From Nitrospinota bacterium (GTDB lineage: Bacteria > Nitrospinota > Nitrospinia > JACRGO01): a DNA stretch of 34,096 nt. Every line of letters begins with the position of its first letter. The stretch's first letter is position 1. The DNA is taken from the NCBI GenBank assembly GCA_016212295.1, contig JACRGO010000174.1, positions 1 to 34,096 of the forward strand, written 5' to 3'. The notes below the pieces were generated by a model. That model made no database searches. It was not told the origin of the DNA and saw only the letters and a list, made by a program, of their open reading frames with translations. A program made the position numbers and the translations under genes. Of the stretch, positions 7,578 to 16,559 are shown piece by piece.

Positions 7578-7711
7578 CGCCTGATTGTCGCTAATATGCA
7601 ACTGTTTGATTTGTAAACGAAAAAAATGGAAATTCCTATACTATTTTATTGGCATCGGAGTGATAAAGAAAAGGGGGCAGGGATCAGGGGGCAGGGGACA
7701 AGTGACGAGTT

Positions 7712-8077
7712 AGAAGCTGTCTTAAAAAAATATTTATACAGAAGCGCGAATATGAGGCCTGAATAAGAAGCCCCTTAACACACCCCGGCCTTCGGCCACC
7801 CCTCTCAAGAGGGGAATTTTTTAAAATGAACTACCCCGCCGCAAGCGGCGGGGTAGTAACCCAAAGCTGCGCAATAAATTTTCAGCCGTCGCGGACATGA
7901 TTGCCGGCGGCTTGCCACGAGTCATAGTTCGTTAATCCAATAATCGCCTGTTGAAAAGGCGCCGCCATTCATAAATTCCCCTCTTGAGAGGGGTGGCCGA
8001 AGGCCGGGGTGTGTTAAGGATTTCTCCGGCTATTTGCAAGCAAGCCAAGCCTTAATGTTTTTTTCAAGGCAGCTTCT
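7712..8077. mobile_element. Nested inverted-repeat element, MITE-like
   Basis: An outer imperfect inverted repeat (AGAAGCTGTCTTAAAAAAATATT at 7712 against AGAAGCTGCCTTGAAAAAAACATT read back from 8077) encloses a perfect inner inverted repeat of about 47 bases (7773-7819 and 7973-8019; CCTTAACACACCCCGGCC... CAAGAGGGGAATTT). Inside is a perfect hairpin CTACCCCGCCGC-AA-GCGGCGGGGTAG at 7831-7856. There is no coding frame, so it would be a non-autonomous element or composite repeat. No clear target-site duplication was found. The CCGCCGCAAGCGGCGG hairpin recurs near 33861. Confidence 0.6.
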
Positions 8078-8084
8078 TACTTCT

Positions 8085-8160
8085 GCCATCCGTCCTCTGC
8101 CCCCTGAACCCTGACAACTGCACCCTGATGATTTTCAATTGACAATCGTCAATCGTCAAT
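8085..8160. repeat. CCCTGAA/ATTGACAATCG repeat
   Basis: CT-rich text and CCCCTGAACCCTGACAACTGCACCCTG, followed by TTTTCAATTGACAATCGTCAATCGTCAATTC. It is the same composite as 4700-4845 and abuts the stop codon of the chemoreceptor gene. Confidence 0.65.
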
Positions 8161-10191
8161 TCAAAAATCCTTGAAGTCCTGGTCGTCTCCCATTGGGATC
8201 ACGTCCTCTGGTTTCACCATCGTGCGTTTGGATGCCGGAATCGCGCGAGGTTTATTTTTTTGTCCGCCGCCTTGGTGGAGCATGCCATGGACGCGTTCCT
8301 TCACGCCGTGGTCTTCCGCGCCTTTCAGGCGAAAAGGCTCCCTGCCAGTGATTCTTTTCATTGGCCTGCCGCCGCCCCGGTCTTCCCTGGCCCCGACTAG
8401 ATTGACCAGGAGGTCCACCATCTCGTTCAACTCCACCGCCTGGGCGGAGAGTTCCTCGCTGGCCGAGGCCGACTCCTCGGCGCTTGCCGCGTTTGATTGG
8501 GTCACCTTGTCCATCTGGGCCACGGCTGTGTTGATCTGTTCAATGCCGTTTGCCTGCTCATCGCTGGCGGTGGAAACATCCGCCACCAACTGGGTCACGG
8601 TCTGAACGCCTTCTATGATCTGTTTGAGTATCCCGGCCACCTCAGTGGAAACCGATACCCCGTTATCAGCGTTTTTCTGGGAATCCTCTATAAGCTCAGA
8701 GGTGGTTTTGGCCGCTCCGGCGCTGCGCTGCGCCAGGTTCCTTACCTCTTCGGCAACCACGGCGAAGCCCTTGCCCGCTTCCCCTGCCCTTGCCGCTTCC
8801 ACTGCCGCGTTCAGGGCCAGGAGATTGGTCTGGAAGGCGATTTCATCAATGGTTTTAACTATCTTGGCTGTCTGGTCGGAAGAGGTCTTGATCTTGGATA
8901 TGGCGCCGGACATCCGCTCCATCGCCTCCCTGCTTCTTTCCACGGCCTCGCGGACCGTGCCCGCCTTGCGGTTGGCCTCCTTGGCGTTCTCAGCGTTCCT
9001 CTTGGTCATTGAGGTAAGCTCCTCAAGGGAAGACGAGGTCTCCTCCAGGGAAGAGGCCTGCTCGCTGGCGCCTTCCGCCATCTGCTGGCTGGACTGGGAC
9101 ACCTGGTTTGCGGCGGATGAGACCTGCTCCGAGCCGGAGGTCAATCCGTCAATGATTTTATTGACGGGCCTGGTGATCCCGATGGTGATGAAGAAGGCAA
9201 GGAGGCAGCCGATAATGACGGCGGTTATCAGGCCGATGATCATGGTGGTGGAGGCCAGGGAAAGGGACTCCACCGCTTCAGTGGCTATCTTCTTGGTTTG
9301 TTCTATGCCTGCGTCAGTCGTGTCCATGGCGATTTTTGACAAGGTTTCCGTGGCCATGCGGAGTTTTTCCGCTACCTCCTGCAATTTGCCCTGGTTTTCC
9401 AAAAGGGACTTCAGTGAATCGTTGTAGTCGTGTGCGGCCTTACGGATGTTCTCGATCTCGTCCAGGTTTTGCTTCTGGGTGGTGAGGGCCTTTGTCCGGT
9501 CGAGCGTTTCATCGATCTTATTGAAATTGGGAAGGGCGTCCATGATGAATTGCTTGTCGCGCCTTGCCGCGGCCTTGAAGTTGCCGATGCGGATTGCGTT
9601 GCCGTAGTCTATGACGTCATTGATCCATGTCACTTTATTGTGTCTTTGCAGGAGTTTTTCAGAGTCAGCCTTGGAACCAATTTCGTCTTCCATTGCCTTA
9701 TTCTGGTGTTCCAGGAAAGCATAAACGTTTTTATTAAAAGCCTCGGCCGCGGAATCAAGGGAGCGCCTGTTGCCGTCTATTTTATTTTCAATGGCCACTG
9801 TTTCTTCCACAAGGGCGTTGTACTCCTGGTAAGCCTTCTGGGCTTCCCCTATCTGGGCCTTGAGTTTGACAAGCGCAGGATACTTTTGGGAAAGGGCCTC
9901 GGCTTCATCCAAGTATTTCTTCGTGACTGTAAGTTTTTCCTTGGCCGCGGCAAGCTCCTTGTCGTCGCTGGTGAAAGTGAAGCCCCGCATTGCGTAAGCG
10001 GTTTCAAGGAAGTTTTTTTGCACTTCAGTGGCAAGATCCACCTCAGGCACGTACTCAAAAGCCAGCCTCTCGGACTGCCCTTCCACGCTCCCCATCTTCA
10101 AGATCGCCACGCTTCCCAGGGCAAGCATGATTGCTATCAACGCCCCAAAGCCCGATCCTATCTTAGTCCCCAGTTTCATGTCCTTGAACAT
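8161..10191 (-). CDS. Methyl-accepting chemotaxis protein
   Basis: A 676-residue chemoreceptor. TM1 (about 12-32) and TM2 (about 316-338) bracket an all-helical periplasmic domain of about 280 residues, long enough for a helical bimodular (HBM-type) sensor rather than a single four-helix bundle. A short HAMP start ([12 protein letters not shown]) leads into the signalling hairpin with [20 protein letters not shown] and [17 protein letters not shown] at the CheA/CheW-binding tip. Q/E-rich pairs on either side are potential methylation sites. The C-terminus is basic and low-complexity, ends [10 protein letters not shown], and is not a canonical NWETF-like tether. A strong AAGGAGGA precedes the ATG. 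No che or flagellar genes are in the window, so it is an orphan receptor here; its ligand is unknown. Confidence 0.93.
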   Translation of the reverse strand: MFKDMKLGTKIGSGFGALIAIMLALGSVAILKMGSVEGQSERLAFEYVPEVDLATEVQKNFLETAYAMRGFTFTSDDKELAAAKEKLTVTKKYLDEAEALSQKYPALVKLKAQIGEAQKAYQEYNALVEETVAIENKIDGNRRSLDSAAEAFNKNVYAFLEHQNKAMEDEIGSKADSEKLLQRHNKVTWINDVIDYGNAIRIGNFKAAARRDKQFIMDALPNFNKIDETLDRTKALTTQKQNLDEIENIRKAAHDYNDSLKSLLENQGKLQEVAEKLRMATETLSKIAMDTTDAGIEQTKKIATEAVESLSLASTTMIIGLITAVIIGCLLAFFITIGITRPVNKIIDGLTSGSEQVSSAANQVSQSSQQMAEGASEQASSLEETSSSLEELTSMTKRNAENAKEANRKAGTVREAVERSREAMERMSGAISKIKTSSDQTAKIVKTIDEIAFQTNLLALNAAVEAARAGEAGKGFAVVAEEVRNLAQRSAGAAKTTSELIEDSQKNADNGVSVSTEVAGILKQIIEGVQTVTQLVADVSTASDEQANGIEQINTAVAQMDKVTQSNAASAEESASASEELSAQAVELNEMVDLLVNLVGAREDRGGGRPMKRITGREPFRLKGAEDHGVKERVHGMLHQGGGQKNKPRAIPASKRTMVKPEDVIPMGDDQDFKDF

Positions 10192-10210
10192 ATTTTTATC
10201 CTCCTTTTTT

Positions 10211-10247
10211 TAGTCATTGGTCATTAGTCAATGGTCATTGGCCTTTT
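10211..10247. repeat. Partial TCATTGGTC repeat
   Basis: TTAGTCATTGGTCATTAGTCAATGGTCATTGGCC, one arm of the inverted-repeat family without its core or second arm, just upstream of the chemoreceptor Shine-Dalgarno. Confidence 0.6.
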
Positions 10248-10310
10248 GCCCTTAACCCTTCGCCTTTTACATTTTACCTTCGCACTATTCTACACTTTTT
10301 CCCTGTCCAT

Positions 10311-11213
10311 TTAAAACAAATAGGACAAGGCAAAGACGATTTGCGTTGTCATCATCATGAGATACATGTGTTTCCAGGAGATGTGGTTTTCAACGGCCGC
10401 CAGTTCTTCCGGCCTTCTGAGGATAAGCCAGCAAACATAGGCGCCCCAAAGGGAAAGGCTGAACCCAAAAATATTCAGCAGAAGCGCATTGCCGGTGAGA
10501 TACCCCATTTTAACACCAAGGGGCATCAGCAGGAATGGAAAAACGAAAAAGGGGGCGATGATCCAGGCGCTTTTGGCGACCCCATATTTAATGGGGAGGG
10601 TGATGCAGCCTTGGGCCGCGTCCCCTTTCATGTCGGAAAAGTCCTTGGTCGTGGCCGCGCCCAGGAGAAAGGACCCGAAGATCATCCCTATGTACCAGGG
10701 CTCGAAATTCATAACGGTCTTTACGCACGACCAGCCCGCGGCCTTCAGCAGGACCCCGCGGGGGATGGCTATTGTGAGGTTGGCGGCGATGCCCCACCGC
10801 TTGGTGCGGAAGGGGGGCGCGGAGTAGATATAGGTCATGAACGCCCCGATCAGGACAATGACAAAGCACTCCATGCCTATGGAATAGGCCAGGACCATGG
10901 TCAGGGCGTAAAAGAATAGTGAAACTCCCCATGCCTCCGGGATCGTCATCCTCCCTGCCGGGAGCTCGCGGTTCGGCTTGTTGATACGGTCGATTTCCAG
11001 ATCAAAGATCTGGTTGATCCCGTTGGAGGCGGCGTTGAGTGACGCGGCCAGCATTGCGCCAAGAAGAATATTGAGGACTATTCCCCAGGAGAACGCCTCC
11101 TTTGGATAAGCCCCAAAGGCCGTGATCCCGCCGGAGACCATTCCCAGGGCGGGCGGGAGTTGGGTGAAGGGGCGGGTGAAATCCCAGTACATTTTTATTT
11201 TTTTTAAAGACAT
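10311..11213 (-). CDS. UbiA-family prenyltransferase
   Basis: A polytopic membrane enzyme of 300 residues with about eight or nine TM helices. Both metal-diphosphate motifs are present: N67-x3-D71-x3-D75 in NQIFDLEIDRINKPNR, and D194-x3-D198 in KDFSDMKGD. It should move a polyprenyl group from its diphosphate to an acceptor. NxxxDxxxDRINKPNRELPAGR and the YSAPPFRTKRWG loop are shared with chlorophyll synthase, homogentisate prenyltransferase and archaeal-type lipid synthase branches, so the acceptor (quinone precursor, porphyrin, lipid) cannot be decided. No menaquinone or ubiquinone genes are nearby. The ATG at 11213 was preferred over a TTG seven codons upstream. It is separated from the upstream permease by about 300 bases of repeats. 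Confidence 0.86.
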   Translation of the reverse strand: MSLKKIKMYWDFTRPFTQLPPALGMVSGGITAFGAYPKEAFSWGIVLNILLGAMLAASLNAASNGINQIFDLEIDRINKPNRELPAGRMTIPEAWGVSLFFYALTMVLAYSIGMECFVIVLIGAFMTYIYSAPPFRTKRWGIAANLTIAIPRGVLLKAAGWSCVKTVMNFEPWYIGMIFGSFLLGAATTKDFSDMKGDAAQGCITLPIKYGVAKSAWIIAPFFVFPFLLMPLGVKMGYLTGNALLLNIFGFSLSLWGAYVCWLILRRPEELAAVENHISWKHMYLMMMTTQIVFALSYLF

Positions 11214-11514
11214 GGCTCTAACATGAAACTCCAAATCTCAATTGCCAAATAACAAATAAATCCCAATAACCAAAATTATAAAAGAATAAACAAGGAAGAG
11301 GTTCTTGCCATGGGTTTTTTAAAACTTCACCTAAACACTGGAGGCTGGAGCCTCCAGGCAACGCATTCCCAGGCTCTGCCTCACTGCCATTAAGTTAAGG
11401 AAATTTTCCGCTTTTGTCCCAGAGGGACATGTCTGGCAATGAAAATTTACTCCGTGAACGGCTACAAATTTTGTTTCCATTTGGTTGCGTCAAAGCCGCG
11501 CCACGACGCATGGC
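11214..11514. repeat. Intergenic repeat region, AAATAACAAAT and GGAGGCTGGAGCCTCC
   Basis: Holds CTCAATTGCCAAATAACAAATAAATCCCAATAACC-like sequence, a family also seen at 14763-14865 and 26578-26605. It also holds a palindrome GGAGGCTGGAGCCTCC near 11341 followed by AACGCATTCCCAGGCTCTGCC. No gene is seen. Confidence 0.55.
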
Positions 11515-12714
11515 TCATTCATATCTCAACGCGTCTATCGGGTTAAGCCTGGCCGCCTTTTGGGCCGGGAAGGCCCCGAAGAAAACGCCCACGGCCCCGG
11601 AAAAAGAGAAGGCCACTAAAATGGACCACAATGACACCTTCACAGGCACAACCGGGAAAAAGAACGGGATGGACACGGCTATTCCGGCCCCGGCTATTAT
11701 GCCGATCCCGCCCCCAAAGGCGCTGACTATGGTGGACTCCACCAGGAACTGTTTCAGGATGTCGCGGTTCTGGGCGCCGATGGCCTTCCTGATGCCGATC
11801 TCCCTTGTGCGCTCCTGCACTGAGACAAGCATGATATTCATGATACCTATTCCTCCAACCACCAGGGAAATCCCGGCGATGGCCCCTACCACGTAGGTGA
11901 GGACGGAAAGTATTGTGTTTAGGGTGGAGAGGAGGCTCGCCTGGGTGACCACTGAAAAGTCTTCCTTGTTGTCATGCCGTTTCTTGAGGAGGCGGATTAT
12001 TTCCTCCTTGGCGCTGTCAACCATTTCAGCGTTGACCGCCTCAGCCAGCATCTCCGTCATTTTGTCAGTGTCGAAGAGGTCCTGCGCTGTTTTAATCGGA
12101 ATGAATATCAAGTCGTCTATATCGAAGCCCAGGGAAAGTCCTTTTTTCTCCATGATCCCCACGACGCGGAATTTCATGCCGGAGAGCCATATCATCTTGC
12201 CCATCGGATTTTCATCGCCGAAAATTTCCTTTTTCACGGTCCGGCCTATGACCACGGACTTGCGGTGAAACTCCACGTCCTCCTCGGTTATGAAGGAGCC
12301 TATTTCCACGTGGAGATTCCGCACGTTCTCAAAGGAGCCGGTCACTCCCAGTACCAAGGCGTTCCGTGTCCGGTTCTGATGCTTGATTTTTCCAGTTCCC
12401 ACCAGGATCGGGGCCACGTCCTTTACGGTGAAGGCGTTTCTCTTCAAGAACATGGCGTCATCGTAGGTAAGCTTCCTTGTGGTGGCGCTTTGAGGCGGGG
12501 CGTGCCCCGTGGTTTCCGTCTTGCCGGGGGTTATGATCAAAAGGTTGGTCCCTATCCCCATCAACTGCTGTTGCACGTACATCTTGGTCCCTTCCCCCAG
12601 GGAGGTCAGGAGAATAACAGAGGCCACGCCTATGACCACTCCAAGCATGGTGAGGAAGGAGCGTATCTTGTTGGCCATGATGCTTTCGAGGGACATGAGG
12701 ACAATGTCGAGCAT
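11515..12714 (-). CDS. MacB/FtsX-type ABC transporter permease
   Basis: A 399-residue permease of the MacB/LolC superfamily: TM1 near residues 18-40 (IRSFLTMLGVVIGVASVILL), a periplasmic core domain of about 220 residues (GIGTNLLIITPG, VVIGRTVKKEIFG, VVGIMEKKG), then three C-terminal TM helices (about 275-385) with the RTREIGIRKAIGA coupling loop and an AARLNPIDALRYE end. This class acts by mechanotransmission, exporting lipoproteins, peptides or siderophores with an ATPase subunit and a periplasmic adaptor. Neither a nucleotide-binding protein nor a MacA-like adaptor is next to it in the window, so the permease is isolated; partners may be elsewhere. The ATG has only a weak ribosome binding site. 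Confidence 0.87.
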   Translation of the reverse strand: MLDIVLMSLESIMANKIRSFLTMLGVVIGVASVILLTSLGEGTKMYVQQQLMGIGTNLLIITPGKTETTGHAPPQSATTRKLTYDDAMFLKRNAFTVKDVAPILVGTGKIKHQNRTRNALVLGVTGSFENVRNLHVEIGSFITEEDVEFHRKSVVIGRTVKKEIFGDENPMGKMIWLSGMKFRVVGIMEKKGLSLGFDIDDLIFIPIKTAQDLFDTDKMTEMLAEAVNAEMVDSAKEEIIRLLKKRHDNKEDFSVVTQASLLSTLNTILSVLTYVVGAIAGISLVVGGIGIMNIMLVSVQERTREIGIRKAIGAQNRDILKQFLVESTIVSAFGGGIGIIAGAGIAVSIPFFFPVVPVKVSLWSILVAFSFSGAVGVFFGAFPAQKAARLNPIDALRYE

Positions 12715-12759
12715 AGCGGATTCACCACGGCCTGGGAGGATTTAACGCCCTTCGAGAAA

Positions 12760-12865
12760 AGTCATTGGTCAATAGTCATTGGTCATTGGTCAATAGTCAT
12801 TGGTCATTAGGGAGTCTTCCTGCTTACCAATGACTATTGACCAATGACCAATGACCAATGACTAT
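12760..12865. repeat. Inverted TCATTGGTC repeat with core, copy 3
   Basis: Left arm of (GTCATTGGTCAATA)n-type units, core TTAGGGAGTCTTCCTGCTTA (about 12807-12826), right arm of (CCAATGACTATTGACCAATGA)-type units. It is the longest and most regular copy, able to form a long hairpin. It sits between the diheme lipoprotein stop and the permease gene. Confidence 0.85.
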
Positions 12866-13344
12866 CATGGCCGCCACTTGATTGTTCCGGTGGGTGGGGC
12901 GTAACCGCTGAAGGAGGTCCCGCCTGGAACATGGCACCGGTTGCAACTCTTCCATTGCGGAAAGACGTGCAGGGTGGTGGAGGGCCGCACTACCCCGACC
13001 TCGCCCGCGTACATCATGAAGTTCCCGGAAATTCGGGCGGTGGTGTAAAAATTCCCCTTGCCGTCGGTTTTAGGAAGGGAATGTATCCTGTTGCCGGGAA
13101 TTTGCATCATGTTGATCTGGACCCCTTGGGCCCTGGACATGCCTTTGAAGTCGTTATAAACGCTGCCGGCCGCCCCGTACCCTTGATGGCAGCCTGACTG
13201 CATGCAATCAGGGTATCCGGCATGGATGTCGGAGAGGAACTGGTTGGAGGCCCCGCCTTTTTCGTTCGTGCAGGACGCGGCGAAAACTCCCGCGCACAGG
13301 AGAAGAAGTGAAAAGGCAAGAAGCCTGGCGGATTTTCGTTTCAT
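12865..13344 (-). CDS. Secreted diheme c-type cytochrome, likely lipoprotein
   Basis: A 159-residue exported protein. A basic start (MKRKSAR) and hydrophobic stretch lead to FAASC, a plausible lipobox with Cys25, although SPase I cleavage is possible. Two covalent heme sites are visible: C47-MQSG-C52-H53, an atypical CX4CH, and C134-NR-C137-H138, a standard CXXCH. The segment between (GKGNFYTTARISGNFMMYAG) resembles the start of a beta-sandwich. The start at 13344 is set by GAGG eight bases upstream; an ATG two codons earlier is too close. It follows the DUF3570 gene by 10 bases, so the pair is surely co-transcribed, placing a heme protein with the outer-membrane barrel. I cannot match it to a named cytochrome family. 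Confidence 0.8.
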   Translation of the reverse strand: MKRKSARLLAFSLLLLCAGVFAASCTNEKGGASNQFLSDIHAGYPDCMQSGCHQGYGAAGSVYNDFKGMSRAQGVQINMMQIPGNRIHSLPKTDGKGNFYTTARISGNFMMYAGEVGVVRPSTTLHVFPQWKSCNRCHVPGGTSFSGYAPPTGTIKWRP

Positions 13345-13354
13345 TTTCATGTCC

Positions 13355-14485
13355 TCAAAATTTAAACGTGAGCCCGGCCTGGTACAGGTTGTAATTGAAG
13401 CCGGTGTTCTGGTAATACCTGTCCCATACAAAATCCACTTCCGCGCCCTTGAATATATTTCCAGTGAAAATTTCATCGGCGAAGTCCGTTATGTCGTAAA
13501 TGAACTTCACGCCGAAGAGATTGGCCTGGATATTCTTCATCCGCCCGTCCCAGGTGGTGTATTGTTGTCCCGGCATGGGGCTGTCGTACCAGAAGAAGGC
13601 GGCCGACTGGTCATAATAGCGGTACCTCAGCCTGAGAATCAATTCATCCGAGAGGTACTGGTACAGCTTTACCCCCATGTCATGGGACCTGACGTCCCAA
13701 TCGTCGAAATAGTAGCGGTAAGTCAGGTGCACCGCCGAGCGGGTTGGCACGATGTATTGGTTTAGCCTGAAAATCGCGGCGTTGCGGCCCCTGTCGCGGG
13801 GATGGCGTTCCTCGGCGTACGTGCCGTCGGAGAGTCCCACCACGTTTTGAGAAGAGCCCATGTATCCCCGGACATCAAGGTAGTTATAGCCAACGGCGGC
13901 AATGGTCGTGCGGGAGAGTATCTGTGAAAAGGAGATAGTGTAGGAGTCGGTTTTTCTGTCTTGGGGAAAGCCTCGCGTGTCGCCCTTCTTGGTGGTGTCT
14001 ATGCTGTCGGAATTGTGGGCATAGACAAGATTAAGCGTGGTGTTTTTATTGAACATCTCCTGGGCCGCGGAGAGGTATCCGTACTTGGAATTATAATCGT
14101 TTTCCCCGCTGTAGCCGAACCCGAAGTCAAAGGTGGTGAGACGCTTGAAGAGATAGGAAAAGCCGAAATTCCCCTCGGTCCGCCTCTCCATTTCAGCGTT
14201 GGGGCTGGCGGTGGTGACCGCGTCTATCCTCCTGGACGCGGCGGAAATTGCGTCAAGGGAAGCCTTGACGTGGAGGGTCAGGTTGTCCGAGAGCCTTTTG
14301 GTTAGGAGCAGCGTGGGGGAGTGGACCGTTATACCGTCGGTGTTGTTGAAGTAGATGCTGCGGTTATCGGAATAGTAACTATATTTTATGGTGGCCTTGT
14401 CTTCCTCAACTGCCCATGTCTTAAGAATAGCAAGTGAAAGCAGGAAGAAGACGGCAAGGAAGAAAAAAAGTTTTTTTTTGGGCAT
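13355..14485 (-). CDS. DUF3570 outer-membrane beta-barrel protein
   Basis: A 376-residue precursor with a clear signal peptide (KKK, then FFFLAVFFLLSLAILKTWA). The mature part consists of alternating aromatic/polar strands (YKYSYY-like, FGFSYLFKRL, TYRYYFDDWD, LRLRYRYYDQSA) and ends LYQAGLTFKF, a terminal-Phe barrel signature. I recognise it as DUF3570, a family found beside DUF4266 lipoproteins. Function is unknown; a pore or scaffold in the outer membrane is likely. The start chosen is 2 bases after the DUF4266 stop, giving a normal signal peptide; a longer in-frame extension is arginine-rich and comes from the shadow of the DUF4266 gene. The next gene is the diheme lipoprotein. Confidence 0.82.
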   Translation of the reverse strand: MPKKKLFFFLAVFFLLSLAILKTWAVEEDKATIKYSYYSDNRSIYFNNTDGITVHSPTLLLTKRLSDNLTLHVKASLDAISAASRRIDAVTTASPNAEMERRTEGNFGFSYLFKRLTTFDFGFGYSGENDYNSKYGYLSAAQEMFNKNTTLNLVYAHNSDSIDTTKKGDTRGFPQDRKTDSYTISFSQILSRTTIAAVGYNYLDVRGYMGSSQNVVGLSDGTYAEERHPRDRGRNAAIFRLNQYIVPTRSAVHLTYRYYFDDWDVRSHDMGVKLYQYLSDELILRLRYRYYDQSAAFFWYDSPMPGQQYTTWDGRMKNIQANLFGVKFIYDITDFADEIFTGNIFKGAEVDFVWDRYYQNTGFNYNLYQAGLTFKF

Positions 14486-14487
14486 GT

Positions 14488-14721
14488 TCAATTGCATCCG
14501 CAGCCGCCGGCGGCGATGCCGTAACCCCCGACGCTTCCCTCGCGTCCGGCGAAGATATGTTGCTCCTCCATGAGTTCCACGCTGTCGCCATCGTCGAACT
14601 GCATGATCCTGTCCGCCAGGTATTCCCGCTGGAACGGGTCCACAACGGCGCAACCGGCAAGGAGGGCCAGGCACAAAATCGCGGCGCAGCCTGGCAGTAT
14701 TTTTTTCTTAAGGAATTCCAT
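14488..14721 (-). CDS. DUF4266 small lipoprotein, Cys-rich end
   Basis: A 77-residue exported lipoprotein. The signal peptide ends in LALLAGC, a textbook lipobox. The mature part reads DPFQREYLADRIMQF, then EQHIFAGREGSVGGYG and a C-terminal GGCGCN with two cysteines. The YLAD-rM-F and GG-G-GGGCGCN pattern is that of DUF4266. In other genomes this family is typically followed by DUF3570, as here, often with thioredoxin-like and ApbE-like genes nearby (from memory). The cysteine pair is a candidate for a redox or metal site. The start at 14721 has GGAG nine bases upstream; an ATG five codons earlier lacks one. It is tightly linked to the barrel gene. Confidence 0.82.
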   Translation of the reverse strand: MEFLKKKILPGCAAILCLALLAGCAVVDPFQREYLADRIMQFDDGDSVELMEEQHIFAGREGSVGGYGIAAGGCGCN

Positions 14722-14762
14722 GCGCTTAAACTCCATGGCGCGGTTTAACCGCGGCCAAAAGA

Positions 14763-14865
14763 AAAACAAAATCCCAAATGACAAATAGCAAATTACAAAT
14801 AAATTACAAATTACAATTCCTTATTGAGATTTATTTGTTATTTGACTATTGCGATTTTGAGCTTC
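14763..14865. repeat. AAATGACAAAT/ATTTGTTATTTG inverted repeat
   Basis: AATCCCAAATGACAAATAGCAAATTACAAAT is followed by ATTTATTTGTTATTTGACTATTGCGATTTTGAG, an imperfect inverted repeat. Related text occurs at 11232-11285 and 26578-26605. It separates the DUF4266 gene from the upstream cytochrome gene. Confidence 0.6.
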
Positions 14866-14918
14866 AAGGGAAAACATTATGCCATTTTCCCCAGTGGATT
14901 ATCAATGCCGGAATGCAA

Positions 14919-15974
14919 TCATTTGGACAACTGTATATCCAATGATGAGACGTTGCTCTGGTTCATCTGATAATCCTGGGTGTAGGCCTGGTATCCCTTT
15001 TTAGCGGCTTTTACCGTATAACTCCCCGCCTTCACCTTTTTAATGGTGAAGCTTCCTCGCGCATTGGTGTTGGCGCTGTACATTTTCCTTCCGCTCTGCC
15101 ATAGCTCCACGGTGGCCCTGGACACCACGGCCCCCGAAGTGGAGGTCTGGCCGGTGGAAAACTCCTGCGCGTTGTATTTGACTATCCAGTCGCTGATTTT
15201 TTGGAAGTCGGCCTGATTGTTAAGGTATGGCCACATGGTCCCTATTCCCAGGCTTTGGGTCAACTTTCTGATCATGAGGGACGTGTCGAGGCCCGGGGTG
15301 ACAAGGTTTGAAGCCGTGGCATAGGCGTAAGTGGTCAAGGGGGACACGGACCTGGCTCCTCCTGGTTTATGGCATACGTTGCACTTGGCCGAGAAAATTT
15401 TCTTGATGTCGTTTGTGTAGCTTATTTCAGTGGAGGTCCCGCCGGACGCGGCTTCCGTGACCGTGCCGGTGAGGGGGAGATCGTTCGTGCCAACGAAGAC
15501 CCTTCCCACCCTTCCCGTGATATGGCAGTTCACCGCGTTGCAACTGCCGTGCTGCGCCAGGGTAAGCATCTTTACTTCACGGCCCTGATAGGAAACGGAA
15601 ACGGTATAGGGATAGGTTATTGTCCCATATTTTGTCCGCTGGTAGATGTTGCCAATGCTGTCCGAGGCCAAAGTGATGGTTTTCTTGTTAGCATCAACAA
15701 TTTTTACCGTGGCCCCTGTTAATTTTGCCAAGCCGTCAGGGTCCATGTAAACCGTCCCTCCAACCGTAAACGGCTTCTCCCCGCCGGTTGAGGGATGGCA
15801 TCCGCTTGCCATGCAGTCCTGGCCCGCCTTGTGGGTAGAATCGTCTCCTCCTTCACCTCCGCCCCCATTTTCTCCATTTTCGCCGAAAGCAGTTTGAATT
15901 CCTACAGCCAGGAACGCCAGCAAGACCAAAAATGCAAGCGTCCCTTTAAATTTTCCTGATTTAGCGTTTTTCAT
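14919..15974 (-). CDS. Triheme cytochrome c with C-terminal Ig-like domain
   Basis: A 351-residue exported protein. Signal peptide about 1-31, then a Gly/Glu-rich linker. Heme sites: C54-MASG-C59-H60 (CX4CH), C145-NAVN-C150-H151 (CX4CH) and C198-NV-C201-H202 (CXXCH). The region after the first site (GGTVYMDPDG... VSVSYQGREVKML) looks like a beta-sandwich. The third heme opens a cytochrome-c-like module (YTNDIKKIFSAKCNVCH... MWPYLNNQADFQKISDWIV), similar to the modules in planctomycete-type cytochromes. The C-terminal 75 residues form a carboxypeptidase-regulatory-like domain (TNARGSFTIKKVKAGSYTVKA). AAGGAGG lies upstream of the ATG, 12 bases after tlpA. It is paralogous to the cytochrome at 18871-19872. 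Likely periplasmic or surface electron carrier. Confidence 0.83.
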   Translation of the reverse strand: MKNAKSGKFKGTLAFLVLLAFLAVGIQTAFGENGENGGGGEGGDDSTHKAGQDCMASGCHPSTGGEKPFTVGGTVYMDPDGLAKLTGATVKIVDANKKTITLASDSIGNIYQRTKYGTITYPYTVSVSYQGREVKMLTLAQHGSCNAVNCHITGRVGRVFVGTNDLPLTGTVTEAASGGTSTEISYTNDIKKIFSAKCNVCHKPGGARSVSPLTTYAYATASNLVTPGLDTSLMIRKLTQSLGIGTMWPYLNNQADFQKISDWIVKYNAQEFSTGQTSTSGAVVSRATVELWQSGRKMYSANTNARGSFTIKKVKAGSYTVKAAKKGYQAYTQDYQMNQSNVSSLDIQLSK

Positions 15975-15986
15975 GATGCGCCTCCT

Positions 15987-16502
15987 TTATTTTGCCAGGG
16001 CTTCTTCTATTTGTTTTGTGATCTCCGGGATATGCGACTCCTCAAAGCCGGTCCTGGGATCGTAGGCTATTTTGCCGTCCTTTCCGATTACTACGGAAGC
16101 CGGTATGCCGACCATTTCATATAGGTCCCTTACCTTTTTCTCAGGATCAAAGAGAACCGGGAATTCCGGCTCTTTCCCATCCATTTTCTTCTTGAAGAAT
16201 TTTTCTATGTTTTTCTTCTGGTCGTCCACGCTCACGGCCACCACCACGAAACCCTTGTCCTTATATTTGGCATAAGCATCCATCAGGAAAGGCATTTCCT
16301 TTGCGCAGGGAGGACACCACGAGGCCCATACGTCCAGAAAAATCACTTTCCCGGCAAAGGAACTCAATTCCACTGGATTTCCCTTCATGTCCTCCAATTT
16401 AAAGTTTGCGTAGTTGTCCCCCTTCCCAAGGGCAAGGGCGGACGTGGACAGGGAAAACAAAACCGCGAGAGAAAAAAAGCCTGCCGCTAATACTTTATTC
16501 AT
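15987..16502 (-). CDS. TlpA/ResA-like periplasmic thioredoxin
   Basis: A 171-residue thiol-disulfide oxidoreductase. N-terminal signal or anchor helix (residues 5-25), thioredoxin fold with C63-PP-C66 in WASWCPPC, and a cis-proline in VGIPAS. The longer insert between the fold's halves (DDQKKNIEKFFKKK) is typical of TlpA/ResA proteins. Such proteins reduce apocytochrome heme-site cysteines or copper-site proteins, using electrons from DsbD or CcdA. With dsbD upstream and a triheme cytochrome 12 bases downstream, its job is probably keeping cytochrome CXnCH thiols reduced, or serving the DUF4266 cysteines. GGAGGAA lies four bases before the ATG. Confidence 0.9.
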   Translation of the reverse strand: MNKVLAAGFFSLAVLFSLSTSALALGKGDNYANFKLEDMKGNPVELSSFAGKVIFLDVWASWCPPCAKEMPFLMDAYAKYKDKGFVVVAVSVDDQKKNIEKFFKKKMDGKEPEFPVLFDPEKKVRDLYEMVGIPASVVIGKDGKIAYDPRTGFEESHIPEITKQIEEALAK

Positions 16503-16559
16503 GAGATTCCTCCAAATTAAGGTTAAAGGCGAAAGGTAAAGGGTGAAAGGCTATCAAAA

